Shown: one piece after another, positions 1 through 4,957 of the stretch
Position numbering within the stretch: position 1 is the first letter of the stretch
Layout: every line of letters begins with the position of its first letter
Assembly (NCBI GenBank): GCA_947245315.1
Contig: CAMXNV010000131.1
Location: 1-6,117 of the forward strand
Direction of reading: 5' to 3'
DNA from: an uncultured Oscillibacter sp.
Lineage (GTDB): Bacteria > Bacillota > Clostridia > Oscillospirales > Oscillospiraceae
DNA: 6,117 nucleotides
Translations under genes and position numbers: made by a program
The notes under the pieces: generated by a model
Seen by the model: only the letters and a program-made list of their open reading frames with translations
Databases searched by the model: none
What the model was told of the DNA's origin: nothing

Positions 1-32
1 AAGAAAAGGAGAAAATGGGGGGTGCAATGAAC

Positions 33-50
33 CAGCCATCTTCATGGCTG
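33..50 (+). other. Short perfect hairpin upstream of the carbamoyltransferase gene
   Basis: Positions 33-39 (CAGCCAT) are the exact reverse complement of 44-50 (ATGGCTG), giving a 7-bp stem with a CTTC loop. A G-run at 17-22 can pair with the C-run at 57-61, enclosing this hairpin in a larger fold. No T-tract follows, so it is not a standard intrinsic terminator. It may belong to the 5' part of the repeat array that follows, or be an intercistronic RNA structure in a longer arginine operon. Its function is unknown. Confidence 0.35.
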
Positions 51-60
51 AAATCTCCCC

Positions 61-159
61 CGCCCGCAAGGGCGAGCACCAGCCCCCTCCCCTGGCAAGG
101 GGAGCACCCCCAAGGCGCCCCGAAGGGGCGCACCACCAGGCCCCCCGCAAAGGGGAGCC
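61..159. repeat. Array of four C-rich stem-loops with GCAA/GAA-type loops
   Basis: Four short inverted repeats follow each other at about 25-30 bp intervals. They are CGCCC/GGGCG around a GCAA loop (61-74), CTCCCC/GGGGAG around TGGCAA (87-104), GCGCCCC/GGGGCGC around GAA (115-131) and CCCC/GGGG around GCAAA (143-155). The linkers are similar too (GAGCACC, GAGCACCCCC, GCACCACCAGG, GAGCCCCC). Together they look like diverged tandem copies of one hairpin module. The stretch 1-204 holds no gene I would support, so this repeat is its main content. Similar small GC-rich intergenic hairpin repeats occur in many Oscillospiraceae genomes (general knowledge). They could stabilise or process mRNA, or be remnants of a small non-autonomous mobile element. 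No promoter is visible between the array and the next start codon. Confidence 0.6.
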
Positions 160-204
160 CCCAAACCCACACAACCTCTTGTAGAAAAGGAAGGTAATCC
201 AACT

Positions 205-1203
205 ATGGCATTGAATTTAAAAGGCCGCAGCTTTTTAACCCTGGAGGACTTCACCCCCGGTGAGATCCGCTATCTCCTGGACCTGGGCCATGACCTGAAG
301 GCCAAGCGCCGCGCCGGCGTCTGCGAGCCCGCCCTGAAGGGCAAGCACATCGTGCTCCTCTTCGAGAAGACCTCCACCCGCACCCGGTGCTCCTTTGAGG
401 TGGCCGCCACCCAGGAGGGGGCCCATGTCACCTACCTGGACGCGGGCAGCTCCCAGATGGGCAAGAAGGAGTCCCTGGAGGACTCCGCCAAGGTCCTGGG
501 CCGCTTCTTCGACGGCATCGAGTACCGGGGCTACGCCCAGAAGGTTGTGGAGGACCTGGCCAAATGGTCCGGCGTCCCCGTGTGGAACGGCCTCACCGAC
601 TGGGACCACCCCACCCAGATTCTCGCCGACATGATGACCCTGGAGGAGCACTGCAAGAAGCCCCTGAACAAGATGAAGGTCGTCTTCCCCGGAGACGTGC
701 GGAACAATATGTGCTACGCCTGGATGATCGGCGCGGCCAAGATGGGCATGCACTTCGTGGGCCTGGGCCCCCAGGAGCTGGCCAAGGAGATGGACCAGGA
801 GCTGGTCAAGCGGGTCTTCGCCGAGGCCCGGAAAAACGGCGGCCTCATCGAGATCACCGACGATATGGGCTCCCTCAAGGGTGCGGACATGATCTATGGG
901 GACATCTGGGCCTCCATGGGCGAGGAGGAGCTGATCCCCAAGCGGGCCGCCCTGCTGTCCCCGTACCGGGTGACCGAGGACACCCTGAAAGCCACCGGAA
1001 ACCCCGACGTCCTCTATATGCACTGCCTGCCCTCCTTCCACGACTTCGAGACCAAGCTGGCCAAGGAGTGGCAGGACAAGGGCGTGGACATCCGGGAGGT
1101 CACCGACGAGGTCTTCCGCGGCCGCCACAGCGTAGTCTTCGACGAGGCGGAGAACCGGATGCACTCCATCAAGGCCGTCCTGGTGGCAACCATTGGAAAA
1201 TAG
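205..1203 (+). CDS. argF: Ornithine carbamoyltransferase (probably catabolic, ArcB-type)
   Basis: This cytoplasmic enzyme interconverts carbamoyl phosphate plus ornithine and citrulline plus phosphate. At 332 residues it has the usual length of the longer ArgF/ArcB form and appears intact. The carbamoyl-phosphate-binding STRTR motif is at residues 57-61 and HPTQ at 135-138. The ornithine-binding SMG loop, within DIWASMGE, is at 243-250, and the catalytic HCLP is at 273-276. HCLP is followed by SFHD, resembling the FHD-containing form in E. coli ArgF/ArgI and many ArcB proteins, and unlike the shorter B. subtilis ArgF. The ATG start has a purine-rich ribosome-binding site (AGGAAGG, 188-194), and the protein opens normally. 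The next gene is a YfcC/ArcD-like transporter, which favours the arginine deiminase pathway, where citrulline is broken down. In that case arcB would be the better name. No arcA or arcC lies in the window, and no promoter is visible, so it may be transcribed from further left. The enzyme family is certain; the catabolic role is inferred. Confidence 0.96.
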   Translation: MALNLKGRSFLTLEDFTPGEIRYLLDLGHDLKAKRRAGVCEPALKGKHIVLLFEKTSTRTRCSFEVAATQEGAHVTYLDAGSSQMGKKESLEDSAKVLGRFFDGIEYRGYAQKVVEDLAKWSGVPVWNGLTDWDHPTQILADMMTLEEHCKKPLNKMKVVFPGDVRNNMCYAWMIGAAKMGMHFVGLGPQELAKEMDQELVKRVFAEARKNGGLIEITDDMGSLKGADMIYGDIWASMGEEELIPKRAALLSPYRVTEDTLKATGNPDVLYMHCLPSFHDFETKLAKEWQDKGVDIREVTDEVFRGRHSVVFDEAENRMHSIKAVLVATIGK

Positions 1204-1288
1204 GTAGGAGTTAGGAGTGAGGAGTTAGGAGTTTTTCCGAGCCGGAGCTGTCCTTTAACTCCTAACTCCTACCTCCTAACTCCTAACT
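1202..1288. repeat. Two facing 32-nt heptamer-repeat elements forming a long inverted repeat
   Basis: Positions 1202-1233 consist of four and a half copies of a heptamer related to AGTTAGG, and 1257-1288 are the same element in reverse orientation. Compared as reverse complements, the two arms match at 29 of 32 positions. The loop is 23 nt (1234-1256). The left arm overlaps the TAG stop of the carbamoyltransferase gene, and the right arm ends two bases before the ribosome-binding site of the transporter gene (AGAAAGGG, 1291-1298). In the mRNA this would be a very stable hairpin filling the gap between the two genes. No T-run follows directly, so it is unlikely to be a simple terminator. It could modulate read-through, mRNA decay or transporter translation. 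The left arm holds several AGGAG cores resembling ribosome-binding sites, which the hairpin would hide. Confidence 0.85.
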
Positions 1289-1305
1289 GAAGAAAGGGTG
1301 TTCTT

Positions 1306-2694
1306 TTGGAAAGAGCGAAGTTCCGTATGCCCACGGCATACACGATTCTCTTCCTCCTCATCGTCCTGGTGGCCCTGTGTACCTGGCTGGTCCCGGCGGG
1401 GACCTACCAGTACGTGAACGAGGCCCCGGTGGCCGGGACCTATCACGCCGTCCCTCAGAGCCCCCAGGGGGCCGGGGCCGTGCTCCAGGCCGCCTTTGCC
1501 GGGTTCTATGACGCCGTGGACGTGTGCGTCTTTATCCTGATGGTGGGGGGCTTCCTGGGCGTGGTCATGAAGACCGGGGCCGTGGACGCCGGCGTGGGGC
1601 GCATCATCCAGCGCCTGGGAGGCCGGGAGAAGTGGCTCATCCCCATTTTGATGATCGCCTTCGGCCTGGGGGGCACCACCTACGGCATGTGGGAGGAGAC
1701 CATGGCCTTCTACCCCCTGCTGATTCCCGTCTTTCTGGCGGCGGGCTATGACGCGGTGGTGGGCATCTCCGTCATCCTCCTGGGGGCCGGGGCGGGCGTC
1801 ATCAGCTCCACGGTGAACCCCTTTGCCACGGGCATCGCGGCGGGCTTCGCCGGGGTCTCCCTGGGGGAGGGCATCCTCCTCCGGGCGATCCAGTGGGTGG
1901 TCTTCGAGGGGGCCGCCATCTGGTTCGTCATGGCTTACGCCGCCAAGGTGAAGCGGGACCCCTCCCGGTCCGTGGTGGGCGTGGGCGCGGGGAAGCTCCA
2001 GGCCAACATGGCCGAGCCGGTGGAGTTCACTCCCAAGCGGAAGGTCATCATGGTCATCTTCACCCTGACCTTCCTGATTATGATCTACGCCGTCATCCCC
2101 TTTGACGAGATGGGCCTGCCCCTGCCGGTGCTGGGCTGGTGGTTCCCCGAGCTCAGCGCCCTGTTTCTGGTGGCCGGAGTGGCCATCGGCCTCATTGACC
2201 GCATGGGGGAGGAGGCCATTGCCGAGACCTACGTGGCCGGGTGCGCGGATCTGTTGGGAGTGGCCCTCATCATCGGCATCAGCCGGGGGATCACCGTGCT
2301 GATGAACGACGGGCAGATCACGGGCACCATCCTCCACTGGGGGGAGCGGGCCCTGTCCGGCGCGGGGCCCGTCAGCTTCGTGCTGCTGGTGTACCTGCTC
2401 TACCTGCCCCTGACCATCCTGATCCCCTCGTCCTCCGGCCTGGCGACGCTGTCTGTGCCGGTGGTAGCCCCCCTGGGGCGCTTCGCGGGCGTGGGGGGCG
2501 ACCTGGTGGTGACGGCCTTTCAGTCTGCCTCGGGCCTGGTGAACATCATCACGCCCACGGCGGCGGTGGTCATGGGAGCCCTGGCCCTGGGCCATGTGCC
2601 CTATGACAGGTGGGTCAAGTATGTGTGGAAGCTGATTTTGTATTTCTTCCTCCTGACCCTGGCCTTTTTGATTGTGGGCGTCGCCCTGGGCTGA
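1306..2694 (+). CDS. YfcC-family (DcuC/ArcD-like) membrane transporter, candidate arginine/ornithine exchanger
   Basis: This is a 462-residue polytopic inner-membrane carrier with about twelve hydrophobic segments, roughly at residues 10-30, 72-92, 109-140, 149-170, 189-212, 245-265, 274-296, 312-333, 352-375, 378-396, 410-428 and 438-461. It carries stretches typical of the YfcC/C4-dicarboxylate anaerobic carrier family: GGFLGVVMKTGAVDAG (81-96), GGTTYGMWEETMAFYPLL (122-139), STVNPFATGIAAGF (168-181), and in the C-terminal half IPSSSGLATLSVPV followed by FQSASGLVNIITPTAAV. Family members are often annotated as C4-dicarboxylate carriers, but in Clostridia they commonly sit beside arginine deiminase genes and are proposed arginine/ornithine exchangers. 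The upstream carbamoyltransferase supports that reading; substrate cannot be read from sequence. The TTG start is chosen because AGAAAGGG (1291-1298) lies 7 nt before it. An ATG at 1327 would shorten the protein by only seven residues. A strong terminator follows the TGA stop. Confidence 0.9.
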   Translation: MERAKFRMPTAYTILFLLIVLVALCTWLVPAGTYQYVNEAPVAGTYHAVPQSPQGAGAVLQAAFAGFYDAVDVCVFILMVGGFLGVVMKTGAVDAGVGRIIQRLGGREKWLIPILMIAFGLGGTTYGMWEETMAFYPLLIPVFLAAGYDAVVGISVILLGAGAGVISSTVNPFATGIAAGFAGVSLGEGILLRAIQWVVFEGAAIWFVMAYAAKVKRDPSRSVVGVGAGKLQANMAEPVEFTPKRKVIMVIFTLTFLIMIYAVIPFDEMGLPLPVLGWWFPELSALFLVAGVAIGLIDRMGEEAIAETYVAGCADLLGVALIIGISRGITVLMNDGQITGTILHWGERALSGAGPVSFVLLVYLLYLPLTILIPSSSGLATLSVPVVAPLGRFAGVGGDLVVTAFQSASGLVNIITPTAAVVMGALALGHVPYDRWVKYVWKLILYFFLLTLAFLIVGVALG

Positions 2695-2705
2695 GGCGTG
2701 AAGGG

Positions 2706-2744
2706 GGCCCGCCGTTTCCAAGTGGGAGCGGCGGGCCTTATTTT
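2706..2744 (+). terminator. Intrinsic terminator of the transporter gene
   Basis: GGCCCGCCG (2706-2714) pairs perfectly with CGGCGGGCC (2729-2737). The stem continues inward to 2719/2724 with two G-U pairs, giving about 14 bp and an AAGT loop. TTATTTT follows directly. It begins 12 bases after the transporter stop and acts on + strand transcripts. The T-tract shares bases with the stop codon (2743-2745) of the convergent gene. On the opposite strand no T-run follows the stem, so it should be weaker in that direction. Confidence 0.88.
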
Positions 2745-3600
2745 AGAAAAACCGGCGCAGCCAAACCCCCAGGAGGCTCAACAGAGGCACGGCCAGCGCC
2801 GCCAGGGCGATGAGCCCCGCCAGCCAGCCCAGGGCCTTGAGCCAATCCAAGGTCAGGCTCCTCCGGGTGTGGCGGAACAGGCTGGAGCGAATTCCCCGGC
2901 GGTCATAGTACATCGTCACCCGGTCCCCCACATGGAGAAAGGGGGCCTCCCGCTCCGGCCAGGGGGGCGCCCAGAAGCCCAGGCGGCCCTCGCCGTTGAA
3001 GCGGACCCTCCGCTCCAGCAGACTCCAGGGGGCGGGGTCCACGGGGCGGAGGACGGCACTGGAGACCTGGTAGTAGTGCTTTTCATCATAGCGATAGCGG
3101 CTCCGGAAGAAAGCCGTCCGGCTCTGGACCTCCGCCACCTCCATCAGCTCCGACCGGGGCCTCCCGGTGGTCCAGAGGTACAGGGCCTGGAGATAGCGCC
3201 AGGTGAACAGCCCGGCGGGGGGCAGGAACAGATAGAGCCCCAGAGGCAGAAGCCGGAGGAGCCGTAGGGGCCCCTCCAGCCCGGAGACATACCGGACGGC
3301 CCGCCCCGCCAGGGGGAACAGGCAGAGGTAGCCCCAGACTGCCGGGAGAAGCAGCAGCAGCCAGAGCCATTGGCCATGCAGCCGCAAAAAGCGGCCCGCG
3401 GGCCGTCGGGAGAAATCCCGCAGCAGGCCGTCCCGCCGGAGCTCCCGCCTCCGGTCCTCCAGGAGGGCCTCCAGCTCCCGGCGCTGGGATTTGGGGAGGC
3501 CGGGGCCATGTTTCTCGATCAGTTTTTCCGCAGTGGCCAGGTCGTTCCGAGCGATGAGGCCCTGGATGTGGTCAAAGGCCGTTTCCTGTGTAATTGCCAT
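2743..3600 (-). CDS. Membrane protein of unknown function with three predicted helices
   Basis: I do not recognise a named family for this 285-residue protein. Residues 1-65 are soluble, charged and helix-prone, with a KSQRRELEALLEDRRRELRR stretch that may form a short coiled coil. Hydrophobic segments lie at about 77-97, 110-138 and 253-279. Between the second and third is a soluble region of about 110 residues ending in HVGDRVTMYYDRRG (223-236). The phrase 'VGD.V..YYD' together with an upstream tyrosine-rich strand (RYRYDEKHYYQVSS) is reminiscent of DUF3592-type domains, which fold between membrane helices. That match is tentative and from memory. The ATG is preceded by AAGGAGG about 4 nt away. 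The gene is divergent from the XRE regulator (156-bp gap) and converges on the transporter gene, whose terminator overlaps its stop codon. No signal peptide is apparent and no catalytic motif is seen. Confidence 0.85.
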   Translation of the reverse strand: MAITQETAFDHIQGLIARNDLATAEKLIEKHGPGLPKSQRRELEALLEDRRRELRRDGLLRDFSRRPAGRFLRLHGQWLWLLLLLPAVWGYLCLFPLAGRAVRYVSGLEGPLRLLRLLPLGLYLFLPPAGLFTWRYLQALYLWTTGRPRSELMEVAEVQSRTAFFRSRYRYDEKHYYQVSSAVLRPVDPAPWSLLERRVRFNGEGRLGFWAPPWPEREAPFLHVGDRVTMYYDRRGIRSSLFRHTRRSLTLDWLKALGWLAGLIALAALAVPLLSLLGVWLRRFF

Positions 3601-3620
3601 GCCGCCTCCTTCGCCCCCGC

Positions 3621-3649
3621 TTGTCCGGGGAGCCTCTTTATGGTATAGT
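3621..3649 (+). promoter_or_regulatory. Sigma-A-type promoter with extended -10 for the XRE regulator gene
   Basis: TTGTCC (3621-3626, four of six matches to the -35 consensus) is followed after exactly 17 bases by TATAGT (3644-3649). TG at 3641-3642 makes an extended -10. Transcription would start near 3656 and leave a leader of about 100 nt before the ATG at 3757. A CCCCG/CGGGG palindrome (3615-3630) overlaps the -35 box. I see no equally good promoter for the divergent gene. Confidence 0.65.
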
Positions 3650-3667
3650 GGGGGCTGTAAAAGGATT

Positions 3668-3694
3668 TTGACACAGCACCGGCGGCCCTGTCAA
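3668..3694. promoter_or_regulatory. Inverted repeat TTGACA-N15-TGTCAA, possible operator in the regulator leader
   Basis: TTGACA at 3668-3673 is mirrored by TGTCAA at 3689-3694. The half-site centres are 21 bp apart, two helical turns, which would suit a dimeric regulator. It lies just after the predicted transcription start of the XRE gene and between the two divergent genes, so autoregulation by the neighbouring XRE protein is plausible but inferred. TTGACA also matches a perfect -35 box, but no -10 box lies at the right distance, so a second promoter is not supported. Confidence 0.4.
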
Positions 3695-3725
3695 GGAAAT
3701 TTGCTGGACCGCCCCAGGGTTTCCT
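3694..3725 (+). other. Predicted leader hairpin upstream of the XRE regulator gene
   Basis: AGGAAA (3694-3699) pairs with TTTCCT (3720-3725). Inside this, CTGG (3704-3707) pairs with CCAG (3714-3717) across an asymmetric internal loop. The hairpin would sit in the 5' untranslated RNA about 30 nt before the start codon. It ends well before the ribosome-binding site (GAGGGAGG, 3741-3748), so it does not hide it directly. Significance is uncertain. Confidence 0.25.
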
Positions 3726-3756
3726 GATAAACTGCCTTGAGAGGGAGGGATCGGAC

Positions 3757-4389
3757 ATGGAGCTGGGAGAGACCTTGAAGCGGGCCCGCCAGGAGCGGGA
3801 GCTGACCCAGGAGGCCCTGGCGGAGCGGCTGGGGGTGAGCCGCCAGACCATCTCCAATTGGGAGAATAACCGCTCCTACCCCGACATCATGAGCGTCATC
3901 GCCCTGGGCGAGCTGTATGCCATCAGCCTGGACGAGCTGCTGAAAGGAGACCGGAACATGCTGGGACACCTGGAGGAGAGCACAAACGTGGTCAAGAGCC
4001 GGAGGCGGCTGGCGGCGGCGGTGCTGGCGGCGGCCTATCTGGTGATCTGGGCCGGGGCCCTCCTCTTCTTCTGGGTGGGGAGGCCGGGAGACGCCATGGG
4101 GTACACCCTGGTGGTGCTCTACTTCCTGCTGCCGGTGAGCACCCTGGTCCTCTCCGCCCTGCTGGGGCGGGACGCCGGGTGGCGCGGGGGGTGGTGGGCC
4201 ATGCCCTTCTTCGGGGTCATGTTCTTCCTGGCGGAGTACGGCACCTTTTCCCTGGCCAACATGCTGGCCTTTCACAAGTTCAACCCGCCCCAATGGGGGA
4301 CCCTGCTGCCGGGGACCCTGTGCGCCGCCGTAGGTCTCACCCTGGGGGCCGCCATGAGGGCCCTGGCGGAGCGGCGGGGCCGGAGGTAA
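3757..4389 (+). CDS. Membrane-anchored XRE-family (Cro/C1-type HTH) transcriptional regulator
   Basis: The N-terminal domain (about residues 5-62) is a clear Cro/C1-type helix-turn-helix. It contains LTQEALAERLGVSRQTISNW (residues 16-35), then the usual ENNRSYPD and a closing helix ending SLDELLKGD. A linker of about 20 residues rich in charge (to KSRRR, 80-84) leads to four hydrophobic segments at about 84-106, 114-136, 147-170 and 181-203. The product is therefore probably a DNA-binding protein tethered to the membrane, able to sense a membrane or envelope signal. Total length is 210 residues. The ATG has a good ribosome-binding site (GAGGGAGG, 3741-3748) with 8-nt spacing. It is divergent from a membrane protein of unknown function, a likely target or partner. 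No metal, nucleotide or ligand motif is visible in the membrane part, so the signal is unknown. Confidence 0.9.
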   Translation: MELGETLKRARQERELTQEALAERLGVSRQTISNWENNRSYPDIMSVIALGELYAISLDELLKGDRNMLGHLEESTNVVKSRRRLAAAVLAAAYLVIWAGALLFFWVGRPGDAMGYTLVVLYFLLPVSTLVLSALLGRDAGWRGGWWAMPFFGVMFFLAEYGTFSLANMLAFHKFNPPQWGTLLPGTLCAAVGLTLGAAMRALAERRGRR

Positions 4390-4393
4390 AGAA

Positions 4394-4420
4394 AAACGAG
4401 AGGCTTTACGCCTCTCGTTT
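4394..4420. terminator. Bidirectional intrinsic terminator between the XRE gene and rplS
   Basis: AAACGAGAGGC (4394-4404) pairs perfectly with GCCTCTCGTTT (4410-4420): an 11-bp stem with a TTTAC loop. On the minus strand the stem is followed by a T-rich run (TTTTTCTTTA, using the stem's terminal Ts), giving a strong terminator for rplS. On the plus strand TTTGTTCTCTT follows, weaker but usable for the XRE gene. It starts four bases after the XRE stop and ends six bases from the rplS stop, so both genes probably share it. Confidence 0.9.
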
Positions 4421-4426
4421 GTTCTC

Positions 4427-4768
4427 TTAGAGCTTTTCCTTGATCTTGGCAGCCTTGCCCACGCGGCCCCGCAGATAGTACAGCTTGGCCCGGCGGACGG
4501 CGCCGTTCCGGACAACCTGAATGGTATCGATAGAGGGGGAGTGGATGGGGAAGACCTTCTCGACGCCCACGCCGTAGGAAATCCGGCGGACGGTGATGGT
4601 TTCCTCGATGCCGCCGTGCTTCTTGGCGATGACGGTGCCCTCGAAGACCTGGATGCGCTCCCGGGAGCCCTCCTTGACCTTCACGTGGACCCGGACGGTG
4701 TCGCCGATCTGCACCTTGGGGGTCTCCTTGCCCAGCGCCTCTTTGTTCAGTTCCTTGATGAGATCCAT
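4427..4768 (-). CDS. rplS: 50S ribosomal protein L19
   Basis: L19 sits at the 30S-50S interface of the ribosome and helps form an intersubunit bridge. The 113-residue protein is the normal length (about 115) and shows the family pattern along its whole length: GDTVRVHVKVKEGSRERIQVFEG (residues 22-44), then ETITVRRISYGVGVEKVFPI, SPSIDTIQVVRNGAVRRAKL, and the final YYLRGRVGKAAKIKEKL. The ATG is preceded by an AGGAGG ribosome-binding site 9 nt upstream. In many bacteria rplS ends an rpsP-rimM-trmD-rplS operon. Here none of those neighbours is present, and the gene has its own promoter, a structured leader and a strong terminator, so it is a single-gene unit. Confidence 0.98.
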   Translation of the reverse strand: MDLIKELNKEALGKETPKVQIGDTVRVHVKVKEGSRERIQVFEGTVIAKKHGGIEETITVRRISYGVGVEKVFPIHSPSIDTIQVVRNGAVRRAKLYYLRGRVGKAAKIKEKL

Positions 4769-4792
4769 GGATTGTTTCCTCCTGTTAATATA

Positions 4793-4847
4793 GGCGTTCT
4801 TGTCCGCTTACACAAGGCGCCGTTCCGGCGCGCGGCAGAGGACCGCC
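4793..4847 (-). ncRNA. L19 leader-type structured RNA upstream of rplS
   Basis: Read on the minus strand, the 5' leader of rplS folds as nested stems. GGCG/CGCC (4844-4847 with 4793-4796) and GTCC/GGAC (4840-4843 with 4802-4805) form a base with a one-sided bulge. Inside it is a perfect apical hairpin, CGGCGC/GCGCCG with a short GAA-type loop in RNA sense (4817-4831). Ribosomal protein leaders before rplS are known in low-GC Gram-positive bacteria (Rfam family L19_leader) and are thought to let L19 repress its own mRNA. The position, between a predicted start near 4856 and the ribosome-binding site, fits. The fold was drawn by eye and not compared with the family model. Confidence 0.6.
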
Positions 4848-4862
4848 ATTTGTAGCCTGAAT

Positions 4863-4891
4863 AGGATATCACAGTCTTTTCGAAATTGCAA
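4863..4891 (-). promoter_or_regulatory. rplS: Promoter of rplS with extended -10
   Basis: On the minus strand, TTGCAA (4886-4891) is followed after exactly 17 bases by TATCCT (4863-4868), with TG positioned for an extended -10. Each box matches the sigma-A consensus at four of six positions. Transcription would begin near 4856, just before the leader RNA structure. The surrounding AT-rich stretch (about 4860-4920) stands out from the GC-rich genes. Confidence 0.65.
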
Positions 4892-4920
4892 GAAGTTTTT
4901 TCTAATCAGGAGTTATAAAA

Positions 4921-4952
4921 AGTTAGGAGTTAGGAGGGAGGAGTTAGGAGTT
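4921..4952 (+). repeat. Third copy of the 32-nt heptamer-repeat element
   Basis: Four and a half AGTTAGG-type heptamers, 32 nt long. The copy differs at only one position from the reverse complement of the element at 1257-1288. It lies five bases beyond the stop codon of the phosphoesterase gene. As with the other copies, the third heptamer is the irregular one (AGGGAGG here). A further partial AGGAGTTA lies at 4908-4915. On the phosphoesterase transcript the repeat reads as pyrimidine-rich AACTCCT units. Confidence 0.85.
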
Positions 4953-4957
4953 GTTTC

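Noticed and set aside
1..30. Possible C-terminal tail of an upstream gene ending in TGA at 28-30
   Set aside because: Only nine codons are visible, and the residues match no arginine-pathway protein ending I know. It is too short to call.
61..159. CRISPR-like array
   Set aside because: The units are degenerate hairpins with short similar linkers. There are no identical direct repeats with unique spacers and no cas genes.
15..197. Possible 60-codon gene with an AAAGGAG-like sequence before its ATG
   Set aside because: Almost all of it is a translation of the C-rich stem-loop array (P, S, R and T-rich), so the hairpin explanation is better. A real small protein cannot be fully excluded.
1276..2721. 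Long open frame of 481 codons on the minus strand, antisense to the whole transporter gene
   Set aside because: It is a by-product of GC-ending codons in the transporter gene. Its translation is rich in H, Q, G, D and P with no recognisable domain, while the sense frame encodes a clear transporter.
2698..3267. Plus-strand open frame across the membrane-protein gene
   Set aside because: It begins inside the terminator and is rich in P, Q, G and E with no domain. The minus-strand gene has a proper ribosome-binding site and membrane helices.
3668..3696. Second promoter using the perfect TTGACA box
   Set aside because: No -10-like sequence lies 16-18 bases downstream. The inverted repeat with TGTCAA explains the box better.
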